Origin: Oscillospiraceae bacterium | GTDB lineage: Bacteria > Bacillota > Clostridia > Saccharofermentanales > Saccharofermentanaceae | Assembly (NCBI GenBank): GCA_902787975.1 | Contig: CADAIP010000004.1 | Span: 248,001 to 312,000 of the forward strand | Reading direction: 5' to 3' | Length of the DNA stretch: 64,000 nt | In this document: positions 44,746-52,473 of the stretch, in pieces | Layout: every line of letters begins with the position of its first letter | Numbering within the stretch: position 1 is the first letter of the stretch | The notes under the pieces: model-generated | What the model saw: the letters and a program-made list of their open reading frames with translations, nothing else | Told to the model about the DNA's origin: nothing | Databases searched by the model: none | Position numbers and translations under genes: made by a program

Positions 44746-44980
44746 AAAAAACGCCCCGAACTTAAATTCCTTTAAGTTCAGGACGAACATAACATGTCCG
44801 CGGTGCCACCTGATTTACTTCGCAAAACGCGAAATCTCTTTAAACCGGAATGCTGTTGGAGTTGTTATTCGTCAGTGGCCTCTTTCCGCTCTGCCTTTCA
44901 GCCCGGGGGCAAAGCTCTCTGAAGGCGACATACCACGACTACTGGGGTCTCCGTCATCGCATAATGCGTAATACTACATC
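44746..44980 (-). promoter_or_regulatory. T-box riboswitch, aspartate-specific by inference
   Basis: The conserved T-box AGGTGGCACCGCGG lies at 44811-44798 on the minus strand. A terminator hairpin GAACTTAAA/TTTAAGTTC (44779-44758) with a six-T run (44751-44746) follows and can be displaced by the antiterminator. The variable acceptor-pairing base gives UGGC, matching a tRNA with discriminator G such as tRNA-Asp. Stem I contains an AGTA motif and GAGAGC; on its 3' side the bases GAC (44873-44871) sit where a specifier codon is expected. Uncharged tRNA would allow read-through into aspS. Confidence 0.88.
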
Positions 44981-45016
44981 ATTTAAAAGGCGATTGTCAA
45001 TATAATAAACTTGACA

Positions 45017-45040
45017 AAAACAAACCGGGATTGCTCCCGG
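45017..45040 (-). terminator. Terminator of the Asp-rich lipoprotein gene
   Basis: On the minus strand CCGGGA pairs with TCCCGG over a GCAA loop, followed by TTTGTTTTTG. Confidence 0.8.
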
Positions 45041-45056
45041 TCTGAAAGGTTTTTGT

Positions 45057-45875
45057 TTATTCCACCCACCTGTATATCCAGACGGTACTTGATTCACACC
45101 CGTAGAATGAATAACACATCAGGTCACCCTTTTCGTCGCCCGGGTCAAATACCCTGTAAACTTCAATGGATTCAACATATTCATTGCCGCATGTATCCAT
45201 GGAACAATAATTCGGGGCATTGTCATCAGTGGGCAGGAACTTTATTCCCGATGTGCCGAAAACTGTTTTCGTGGGATCGTACGGACCGTCGAAATACATG
45301 GCTGCCGTAGCTGTAAACAGATAATCAGCACCGTCGGACATCGACAGCGAAACATGATAAACATAAGTTACGCCCGGATCTATCCTTCCCGGCACTTCTG
45401 AACAAGTCGCGGTAAACTCACAGCTCTGGTCAGCATGGTAACCGTTATCGGGAAGAAAATCAGTATATGAATGGATGTATTCGTCTGCCCCGTAAGTTGT
45501 CTGATAATCCGGGACGGCATTATGCGGTTCAGCCTTGAATATCTTCATATCGACAAGTTCCCAGTAACCGGCTGATGCTTCGGTTTCAGTTACCATTACG
45601 ATCTCTGTTTCCAATTCGGTTTCTGTCTCGGCTTCAGTTACTCTTCCCTTCTGGTTTGTATCGGAATCACCCCAGCCGCCGGAGTTTCTGTCGTCTCTAT
45701 CCTTATCATTATCATCATCTTCGTCATCGTCGTCATATTCATAACGGTCATCGTCATCATCATCGCGGTGACGTTTGCTGGTTCCGTTTGTGGTAAAGCC
45801 GCAGGAAGCAAACACACCCAATACCATTATCAGAGACATGAATAAAGCTAAGTTTTTAATTCTTTTACTAATCAC
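45057..45875 (-). CDS. Lipoprotein with an Asp-rich tether
   Basis: This encodes 272 residues from the GTG at 45875, which stands eight bases after AGGAGG; earlier codons in frame are too close to that site. The signal peptide ends in lipobox FASC. A highly acidic stretch (about 35-75, Asp runs of five or six) and a Thr/Glu segment form a tether. The C-terminal domain of about 160 residues is beta-rich and has several Cys that could pair. No family is recognised. The Asp runs might bind calcium or simply act as a wall-spanning spacer. Confidence 0.75.
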   Translation of the reverse strand: MISKRIKNLALFMSLIMVLGVFASCGFTTNGTSKRHRDDDDDDRYEYDDDDEDDDNDKDRDDRNSGGWGDSDTNQKGRVTEAETETELETEIVMVTETEASAGYWELVDMKIFKAEPHNAVPDYQTTYGADEYIHSYTDFLPDNGYHADQSCEFTATCSEVPGRIDPGVTYVYHVSLSMSDGADYLFTATAAMYFDGPYDPTKTVFGTSGIKFLPTDDNAPNYCSMDTCGNEYVESIEVYRVFDPGDEKGDLMCYSFYGCESSTVWIYRWVE

Positions 45876-46027
45876 TTTCAACACCTCCTATTACAGATTT
45901 AGAGAAACCAATAACCTACTATAAAAATAGTATAGTTTGAACAGAACCCTCAAACCAATAATCAAAAGGTGAATTTGCTGTAAGTATTTTATTAACGGAT
46001 ACAGAATAGGATTTCTAAACCAAAGTT

Positions 46028-46552
46028 TCAGTAGACTCCACGGTCAAGCGCACGTTCTATTGCCTGCCTTGCATCAGAGTATCTCCTGCTTTCAGGATCC
46101 TGACTGCCGCCTGCATTATATCCGCCTGACTGATGGACACCATCTGAAGTCTCAACTCTAATATAATAAGTTGAAGCATCCATGGCACCGTTATTCGTAA
46201 ATTCTTCCAGAATCGTCATGAAGTCTGCCTCTGACAGACCATCTACCATACTCTTCCAGTTCTCTTCCGTCATCTCAGATTCGGTTACTTCATAGTTGTC
46301 TTCAGAAGGCAGTTCGCCTGCAAAGTAATCATAGTCCTTGCCGTCTTCCGGCCAGATAGTATAATGCGTGACATTAAGATCGTCGGTGATGACATACATT
46401 TCCACTTCCTGAATGTCTCCGCAATAGATCAGATATGTGACCTTCTTCACATCCAAAGGTTCCTTTTTGGACTGACCGAAGCAGCCGGCAAATGCAAGTA
46501 CACAAAGCACTGCAGCAAGAATTGATACAAATATCTTCTTAAGCTTTTCCAT
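46028..46552 (-). CDS. Small lipoprotein of unknown function
   Basis: This encodes 174 residues from the ATG at 46552 (AAGGA upstream). The signal peptide ends in lipobox FAGC near residue 24. The mature domain of about 150 residues is acidic, with no recognised motif; it contains an aromatic-rich stretch around YDYFAGELPSEDNYE. It lies 14 bases downstream of the small CxxC protein and may be the last gene of the secG-independent rnr transcript. Confidence 0.75.
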   Translation of the reverse strand: MEKLKKIFVSILAAVLCVLAFAGCFGQSKKEPLDVKKVTYLIYCGDIQEVEMYVITDDLNVTHYTIWPEDGKDYDYFAGELPSEDNYEVTESEMTEENWKSMVDGLSEADFMTILEEFTNNGAMDASTYYIRVETSDGVHQSGGYNAGGSQDPESRRYSDARQAIERALDRGVY

Positions 46553-46566
46553 TACCGTTATTTCCT

Positions 46567-46800
46567 TCAACGCTGGTAATCGCACGAACTTTTAGTCGGA
46601 CCGTCATCGCCTGACTCGTAATGTGCACGGAATTCCATGTTGATATCCTTTATCTCGCGCTTACCTTCAATGTAGTCCTGATACATGTCAGCAAGACCTG
46701 CCATGCAGCCGTCACATGAACCATCGATATAACCTATGGACTCTGCAACTATCTGCTCGCGCTCTTCCCTTGTCGTGTCTTTTATAAGTAAGCTTTTCAT
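46567..46800 (-). CDS. Small conserved protein with a CDGC motif
   Basis: This encodes 77 residues, opening with MKSLLIKDTTREERE and centred on GSCDGCMAG, followed by MYQDYIEGKREIKDINMEF. I recall similar short proteins in Lachnospiraceae and relatives, but no function is known to me. The CxxC pair could bind metal or act in redox, and the acidic helical remainder suggests a small adaptor. Its ATG overlaps the RNase R stop by four bases, so it is translated in step with that enzyme. Confidence 0.72.
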   Translation of the reverse strand: MKSLLIKDTTREEREQIVAESIGYIDGSCDGCMAGLADMYQDYIEGKREIKDINMEFRAHYESGDDGPTKSSCDYQR

Positions 46801-48935
46801 CTTCTGCCTCTTCCTCCGCTTCTGCCGGATCTTCCTCCTGCTGACCTGGGCTTGCCTGCAAATCCGCCTGCGCCCGAACGGCCTAGTCCGCCTCTGGATG
46901 AAGATACTCTGGGAGAACTGCCTCTTGAAGCGCCGCCTCTGCCGGATCTGCCCGAAGATGCACCGCCTCGTCCGGATCTTCCGCCCTTCTTAACCTTGTG
47001 AGGTTCTTTCACGCGGCCTTTGGACAAGTGCTTTTCCAGCGGATCGCGCTCTTCTTCGAAGCCGTATTCAAATGAGAAATCAATCTTGTTTTCTTCAGTA
47101 TCTACCTTCTCAACAACGATCGTCACGGGCATGCCGATCGAGAGGATCTTTCCGCCGTGCGCACCTATCGCCCTGTATGTCCTCTCATCGAAGAAATAGT
47201 GGTCACGCAAAGACCTGAAAGGAACGAATCCTTCGACCGTGTTTTCGAGCCTTACGAAGCATCCTGCATCGATAATGGAAGATATGACACCGTCATAATG
47301 CTCGCCGATCTTGTCAGCCATGTATTCGCAGATCTTGATGTCGTCAGAAGCGCGCTCTGCATCGACTGCATTGCGTTCCATGTCGGACGAATGCTCAGCC
47401 GCATTGTCGACGAGTCCCGCGAAGTGACTTCTTGAATTCTCGCCGTGCAGATAACTCTTGATTATGCGGTGAATGTAAAGGTCAGGATAACGTCTGATAG
47501 GAGATGTGAAATGGCAGTAGAACTTCGATGCCAGACCAAAGTGACCCAGGCAGTCGGAGCAGTATCTTGCCTTCGCCATCGACCTTAAGAGGATCTCATC
47601 CAATGCCGGAAGCGCCGTCTTATCTCCGATGGTTCCCATGAAACGCTGGACATCCAAAGGCGATATCCTTCCGAAAAGCCTTCCCGATGCGCCGAAATAT
47701 CTCGCGATATTAGAGAATCTCGCTATCTTGATCGGATCCGGATCCTCATGCACACGGTATACGAAAGGATACTTAAGATCGAAGAACTTCTTTGCGACAA
47801 ATTCGTTCGCGCAGATCATGAACGACTCGATAATGCCGTTAGTGAAGTTGATCGGGTAAGCCATGATGTCATTAACCGTACCGTCGTCATTCAGGATAAC
47901 CTTTGTCTCAGGCATCTCGAAATTGATCGCGCCGCGCCTGTCTCTCATCGACTTCAAAATCTCTGCGAGCTCCTTCATCTGAATGAGCATCGGGATGATA
48001 TCGCCGTATTCTTCATCGTCTTCCGGCTGGGGATCAGTAAGGATCCTGAAGCATTCCTTGTAGCTCATTCTCCTGTCAGATCTGATAACGCTCTCATAAA
48101 GATCACCGCCATAGATGCCGCCCTCGCGGTCAACCAGCATCTCAGCCGTCATGGCAAGTCTGTCGACATTGGGATTAAGGCTGCAAAGGCCGTTTGAGAG
48201 CTTCGGCGGAAGCATCGGGATAACGCGGTCAACGAGATAAACTGACGTAGCTCTCGAGAAAGCTTCCGCATCCAGAGCCGTTCCTTCCCTGACGTAATTT
48301 GAGACGTCAGCGATATGGACATAAAGCTTGAAGTTGCCGTTCCTTAGTTTCTCAATGGAAATGGCGTCATCAAGGTCTTTAGCGTCTTCGCCGTCTATTG
48401 TGATCGTCAGAAGGTCACGCTTATCGCGTCTTCCACCCGCAATCTCATTAACTATAAGCTCCGGATCGGGATTGACCGGCAGCGGTTCAACTTCTTCAAG
48501 CACCTTCTCAGGGAATGTCTGTGACAGACCGAACTGTCTTAAAACAGTCAGCATCCTGACATCGTTATTGCCGTAGTCACCAAGGACTTCTGTTATCGTT
48601 CCCCTGCAGTCGCCCCTGTCGCAATTGGGGTTAAGAACTTCGCAAACGACGACCATGTTAAATGGCGCGCCGTTCAAGTGATTCTTATCGATCTCGATCG
48701 CGCCGTAATCCGTACTTCTGAAGGAAGGATCGGGGATAACAACACCACCCGTCGGAGTCTGTCTCAGGATACCGATTACTTGATTCTTTACCTGCAACGG
48801 ACCTCTCGGCGCCTGGTCAGCCAACGTCTGCGGAAGCGCTGTCTGCTCTTCCTTTGCTTTGATTATTCTGTTTCTTCGTTTCTGGGCTGCGCTCATGTTC
48901 TCGGCAAAGCCCGCTCTTCTTTTTCTTTCTTCCAT
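46797..48935 (-). CDS. rnr: Ribonuclease R
   Basis: This encodes 712 residues from the ATG at 48935 (AGAGGGA upstream). A 3'-5' hydrolytic exoribonuclease of the RNB family. After a basic N-terminus comes a cold-shock-like domain (about 50-150), then the RNB catalytic domain with DGEDAKDLDDAI near 201 holding the metal-binding Asp residues, and an S1 domain near 565-640. The last 65 residues are an unusual Gly/Ser/Arg-rich tail with several RGG repeats, probably for RNA binding. It lacks part of the N-terminal region of longer RNase R proteins. The order secG-rnr is common in Firmicutes. Confidence 0.95.
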   Translation of the reverse strand: MEERKRRAGFAENMSAAQKRRNRIIKAKEEQTALPQTLADQAPRGPLQVKNQVIGILRQTPTGGVVIPDPSFRSTDYGAIEIDKNHLNGAPFNMVVVCEVLNPNCDRGDCRGTITEVLGDYGNNDVRMLTVLRQFGLSQTFPEKVLEEVEPLPVNPDPELIVNEIAGGRRDKRDLLTITIDGEDAKDLDDAISIEKLRNGNFKLYVHIADVSNYVREGTALDAEAFSRATSVYLVDRVIPMLPPKLSNGLCSLNPNVDRLAMTAEMLVDREGGIYGGDLYESVIRSDRRMSYKECFRILTDPQPEDDEEYGDIIPMLIQMKELAEILKSMRDRRGAINFEMPETKVILNDDGTVNDIMAYPINFTNGIIESFMICANEFVAKKFFDLKYPFVYRVHEDPDPIKIARFSNIARYFGASGRLFGRISPLDVQRFMGTIGDKTALPALDEILLRSMAKARYCSDCLGHFGLASKFYCHFTSPIRRYPDLYIHRIIKSYLHGENSRSHFAGLVDNAAEHSSDMERNAVDAERASDDIKICEYMADKIGEHYDGVISSIIDAGCFVRLENTVEGFVPFRSLRDHYFFDERTYRAIGAHGGKILSIGMPVTIVVEKVDTEENKIDFSFEYGFEEERDPLEKHLSKGRVKEPHKVKKGGRSGRGGASSGRSGRGGASRGSSPRVSSSRGGLGRSGAGGFAGKPRSAGGRSGRSGGRGRR

Positions 48936-49005
48936 ATCTGTCCCTCTATTCATTTTTCTATATCTTACTACACAATTTTATTTTCGATAGGGCGCACATC
49001 GTGTT

Positions 49006-49149
49006 GTGTGGAAACAACTCTCGAAAAACCTTTTTCTACACGAAAAGCCCATCCTTGTGTAGAAACAACTCTTGAAGAACCTGCTTTCTACACGAAAATG
49101 ATCATTTAGTGTATAAGTGGTTCTCGAAAACCTCATTTTCTACAGCACT
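49006..49149. repeat. Three tandem palindromic repeats between rnr and secG
   Basis: Three copies start near 49006, 49057 and 49109, a period of 51-52 bases. Each begins GTGTrGAAAC-like, has a conserved middle (ACTCTYGAARAACC) and ends TTTCTACAC, so each unit folds into an imperfect hairpin of about 36 bases. The third copy is the most degenerate. This array and the adjoining terminator occupy most of the roughly 290-base gap. It is a repetitive extragenic palindrome-like element; whether it occurs elsewhere in the genome cannot be seen here. Confidence 0.8.
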
Positions 49150-49164
49150 GTCTAAAACAACCAC

Positions 49165-49201
49165 AAAACAAAACGGGGTGCCTCGATTGAGACACCCCGT
49201 T
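49165..49201 (-). terminator. Terminator of secG
   Basis: On the minus strand ACGGGGTG(T)CTC pairs with GAG(G)CACCCCGT over a short loop, followed by TTTTGTTTTG. Confidence 0.85.
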
Positions 49202-49223
49202 GAAGACTTAATTTATGCTCTTA

Positions 49224-49475
49224 TTACCAAGCCTTGGCGATTGAGAGGTAAAGTACAACGGAAACGATTGCGAAGAGAACACAGCAGATTACTGTCCATG
49301 TCTTGAGCTGCTCTTCCAATGTTCTGCCCTTTGCCTTGTTGTAGTATGAGTCGGAAGAACCGCCTGCAACTACACCGATACCTCTGTCATTACCTTCCTG
49401 GACGAGGAAGAGAATGATGATGGCAATTGCCAAGATTATATCTACAACACTAAGAACGATATTCAATACTGTCAT
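49224..49475 (-). CDS. secG: SecG, preprotein translocase subunit
   Basis: This encodes 83 residues with two membrane helices (about 3-24 and 58-79) joined by the typical cytoplasmic loop, including LFLVQEGNDRGIG and the GGSSDSYY segment. It assists the SecYE channel in export of the many lipoproteins and surface proteins in this window. GGGAGG precedes the ATG. It is followed by its own terminator and then rnr. Confidence 0.95.
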   Translation of the reverse strand: MTVLNIVLSVVDIILAIAIIILFLVQEGNDRGIGVVAGGSSDSYYNKAKGRTLEEQLKTWTVICCVLFAIVSVVLYLSIAKAW

Positions 49476-49527
49476 CTGTTCTGTGCCTCCCTTTACTGAT
49501 TAGCCTATGAATAATAACACATGGCTA

Positions 49528-52320
49528 TTACTTATTGCAACCGCCTTTTATAAGCTTGCTGATCTCACTGACTGCGAACGGCAGGATAGCCAGAGGCAGG
49601 ATAACGACCCAGGCAAGCGGGTTGAGCGCTACGTTGTTGAAGATGCCGTTGATGCCCGGAATGTAGATAACTGCTACGAGCATTACGAGCGAGAGTGCTA
49701 CGGCGATGTTCATCATCTTGTTGGAGAAGAGTCCGAGCTTGAAGACTGAGATCCTCTCTGATCTTGCAGCGAATGCTCTGAAGAGCTCTGCGCAGATCAA
49801 TGTAGCGAATGCTACCGTACGTGCAACGTCGAGGGGGTGAACGCCCTTGGCTGCGGCATCTGCGAGAACACCGGAGTAGAAGAATGTACTGCCGTTGTTC
49901 ATGCTCATGAGAGCGATGATAAATGCTGCTGCAACGGATACGAAAAGTCCGACAGACTGCATTGCGATGTGGCCCATCATGCTCTTGTTGATAATGGGTT
50001 CCTTCTTGGATCTCGGGGGCATCTTCATGATGCCGGGCTCAGCCTTTTCGCGGCCAAGTGCGAGAGCCGGGAATGAGTCGGTGATGAGGTTGAGCCAGAG
50101 GAGCTGGATTGCCGTCAAAGGAGCAGCAATGCCGGGAACCAGTGACTTGGGTACGAGTGAGAGCAGGAAGATAACGAGAATCTCACCTACGTTACAGGAG
50201 AGAAGGAATCCTACGAACTTTCTGATGTTCGAATAGATCGTTCTTCCCTGCTCGACTGCCTTTACGATAGTTGCGAAGTTATCGTCCATGAGGATCATGT
50301 CGGCAGAGTTCTTGGATACGTCAGTACCCGTGATACCCATTGCGACACCGATGTCGGCTGTCTTGAGCGCCATGGCGTCGTTAACGCCGTCACCTGTCAT
50401 GGAAGCGATGTGACCGTTCTTCTTAAGAGCGTTGACGATCCTTACCTTATGCTCAGGAGATACACGTGCATAAACGCTTGTCTTTTCGACGACTTCGAGG
50501 AGTTCGTCGTCGGAGATCTTGTCGAGTTCCTCACCTGAATATGCATCCATGTGCTTCTCGTCACGCATCTCGAGATTATCGGAAATAGCTACTGCGGAAT
50601 CTTTGAAGTCACCCGTGATCATTACGGCACGGATGCCTGCTTCCTTACATACTGCGATAGCGTCCTTAGCCTCTGTACGTGCAGGGTCGATCATGCCGAT
50701 CAAGCCGATGAATGTCATGTTCTCCTCATCAGTGAAGGACTCCTGGGAACCTTCGCCGTGCTCTTTCATTGCGAAAGCGAGAACACGGATAGCCTGGATT
50801 GCATAATTGTGGTTGACCTCACGGATCTCGGCACGCTTCTCGTCTGACATCTTCTCAACGCCGTTTGCTGTCATGATCGATGAGCAGCGTGAGATAACGA
50901 TGTCGGGTGCGCCCTTTGTGAAGCTGATCCACTTGCCTTCTTCGATTCCGGAATGATATGTGGTCATCATCTTACGGTCGGAGTCGAAAGGAAGCTCTGT
51001 CTCTCTGGGATATTTGTGCATCGTCTCTTCACGGAACATTCTGACTTTCATGCCGAGTGTTGTGAGTGAGCCTTCTGTAGGGTCGCCGATGCAGGAATAG
51101 TCTGTGTCGCTCTGCTTTACGATAGCTGCATCGTTGCAGAGAACGGATGACAGGATGAGTGTGCGGAGAACGCCTTCGATCTTGACGGGCTTGCCGCCTT
51201 CGTCAACAACGTTGCCCTGGGGAGCATATCCGCCGCCTTCGACGTTGTACTTCTTATTGCCGTCGTAGATGACCTTAACTGTCATCTGGTTCTGTGTGAG
51301 TGTACCTGTCTTGTCGGAGCAGATAACGTCAACGCATCCCAAAGTCTCAACTGCGAGAAGTCTCTTTACGATAGCATTGTTCTCTGCCATCTTTGTCATG
51401 CCGATCGAAAGAACGATCGTTACGACTGCCGCAAGACCTTCAGGGATAGCTGCAACAGCGAGTGATACTGCCGTCATGAGAGCGTCTTCCCAAGGCTGCT
51501 TCTGAACGAAAATGTCTACGAGCAAAACGATGAGGCAGACTACGATGCATACAACTGCAAGGATCTTGCCGAGCTTGTTGAGGCTAGCCTGAAGAGGTGT
51601 ATCCTCGTCTTCGATATTGGTGAGCTTTGTTGCGATCTTACCGAGTTCTGTATCTCTGGCGGTAGCTACTACGACACCCTTTGCACGGCCGTATGTAACT
51701 GCAGTACCCATGTAGAGCATGTTCTTGCGGTCGCCCAGTGCACAGTCTTCGGGAAGAACTGCTGTAGCGTCCTTTTCGACTGCGACGGACTCACCTGTGA
51801 GAGATGCTTCCTCAGCCTTAAGTGAGCTGGACTCGATGAGTCTTAAGTCTGCCGAGATGCTGTCACCTGCATCGATGGAGATAACGTCGCCTACGACTAC
51901 GTTCTCTGAATCGACCATGACGAGCTTACCGTCACGGATGACCTTGGTCTGGGGTGAGCTCATCTTCTTGAGAGCTGCCAGAGCCTGGTCTGCCTTACCT
52001 TCCTGATATACGCCGAGTATGGCATTAAGGATTACGATCGCAAGGATGACGAATACATCGATCCATTCTTCGATTCCGCCGCCGCTCTTGAATGCCATGT
52101 ATCCGGAAAGTGCAGCCGCAGCGATGAGGATGATTACCATCGCGTCTGCAAACTGCTGAAGGAATCTCTTCCAGAGAGGTACCTTCTTCTCTTCACCTAA
52201 TGAGTTCGGACCGTTCTTGGCATATCTTAAAGATGCCTCATTTGAAGTCAGACCCTTGACCAGGTCTGTGTCTATCTCTTGTGCTACCTGCTCAGCTGTA
52301 GCTGAAAATGGTTTTGTCAT
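49528..52320 (-). CDS. Calcium-translocating P-type ATPase
   Basis: This encodes 930 residues of the P2A/P2B type. An N-terminal cation-ATPase domain precedes ten membrane helices. TGES is at 175-178 (actuator), the phosphorylated Asp336 sits in DKTGT and TGDGVND is near 645. Calcium-site residues of SERCA-type pumps are present: PEGL at 293-296 in helix 4, SNVGE in helix 5 and NLITDSFPALALG in helix 6. It should expel Ca2+ from the cell. TAGGAGG precedes the ATG. A TATAAT lies about 35 bases upstream of the start, so it has its own promoter. Confidence 0.93.
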   Translation of the reverse strand: MTKPFSATAEQVAQEIDTDLVKGLTSNEASLRYAKNGPNSLGEEKKVPLWKRFLQQFADAMVIILIAAAALSGYMAFKSGGGIEEWIDVFVILAIVILNAILGVYQEGKADQALAALKKMSSPQTKVIRDGKLVMVDSENVVVGDVISIDAGDSISADLRLIESSSLKAEEASLTGESVAVEKDATAVLPEDCALGDRKNMLYMGTAVTYGRAKGVVVATARDTELGKIATKLTNIEDEDTPLQASLNKLGKILAVVCIVVCLIVLLVDIFVQKQPWEDALMTAVSLAVAAIPEGLAAVVTIVLSIGMTKMAENNAIVKRLLAVETLGCVDVICSDKTGTLTQNQMTVKVIYDGNKKYNVEGGGYAPQGNVVDEGGKPVKIEGVLRTLILSSVLCNDAAIVKQSDTDYSCIGDPTEGSLTTLGMKVRMFREETMHKYPRETELPFDSDRKMMTTYHSGIEEGKWISFTKGAPDIVISRCSSIMTANGVEKMSDEKRAEIREVNHNYAIQAIRVLAFAMKEHGEGSQESFTDEENMTFIGLIGMIDPARTEAKDAIAVCKEAGIRAVMITGDFKDSAVAISDNLEMRDEKHMDAYSGEELDKISDDELLEVVEKTSVYARVSPEHKVRIVNALKKNGHIASMTGDGVNDAMALKTADIGVAMGITGTDVSKNSADMILMDDNFATIVKAVEQGRTIYSNIRKFVGFLLSCNVGEILVIFLLSLVPKSLVPGIAAPLTAIQLLWLNLITDSFPALALGREKAEPGIMKMPPRSKKEPIINKSMMGHIAMQSVGLFVSVAAAFIIALMSMNNGSTFFYSGVLADAAAKGVHPLDVARTVAFATLICAELFRAFAARSERISVFKLGLFSNKMMNIAVALSLVMLVAVIYIPGINGIFNNVALNPLAWVVILPLAILPFAVSEISKLIKGGCNK

Positions 52321-52353
52321 TTCAATCTATCCTCCTAGATTAACCAAGACGAT

Positions 52354-52359
52354 ATTATA
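52354..52359 (-). promoter_or_regulatory. Possible -10 box for the Ca2+ ATPase gene
   Basis: A perfect TATAAT on the minus strand lies about 35 bases before the ATG at 52320. The -35 match (TCTAAA at 17 bases) is poor. Confidence 0.4.
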
Positions 52360-52400
52360 CTATATTTCAAGTAAATTTTAGAAAAGGCGCGCCCTCGTCG

Positions 52401-52444
52401 AATGTACGAATCGGAAGGCATTGAGCCGATTCCGTTAGTACATT
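52401..52444. repeat. Long imperfect palindrome
   Basis: AATGTACGAATCGG (52401-52414) pairs with CCGATTC...GTACATT (52426-52444), with a five-base bulge on one side and an 11-base loop. It lies 30 bases past the stop of the ABC exporter gene. No T tract follows on that strand, so it is not a standard terminator. Confidence 0.6.
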
Positions 52445-52473
52445 TTTATTAATTGCCTACTAAAACAGGAGGA

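Noticed and set aside
45885..46027. Short inverted repeat ACTATAAAAATAGT near 45917
   Set aside because: It is AT-rich and short, and is better read as part of a promoter region than as a specific site.
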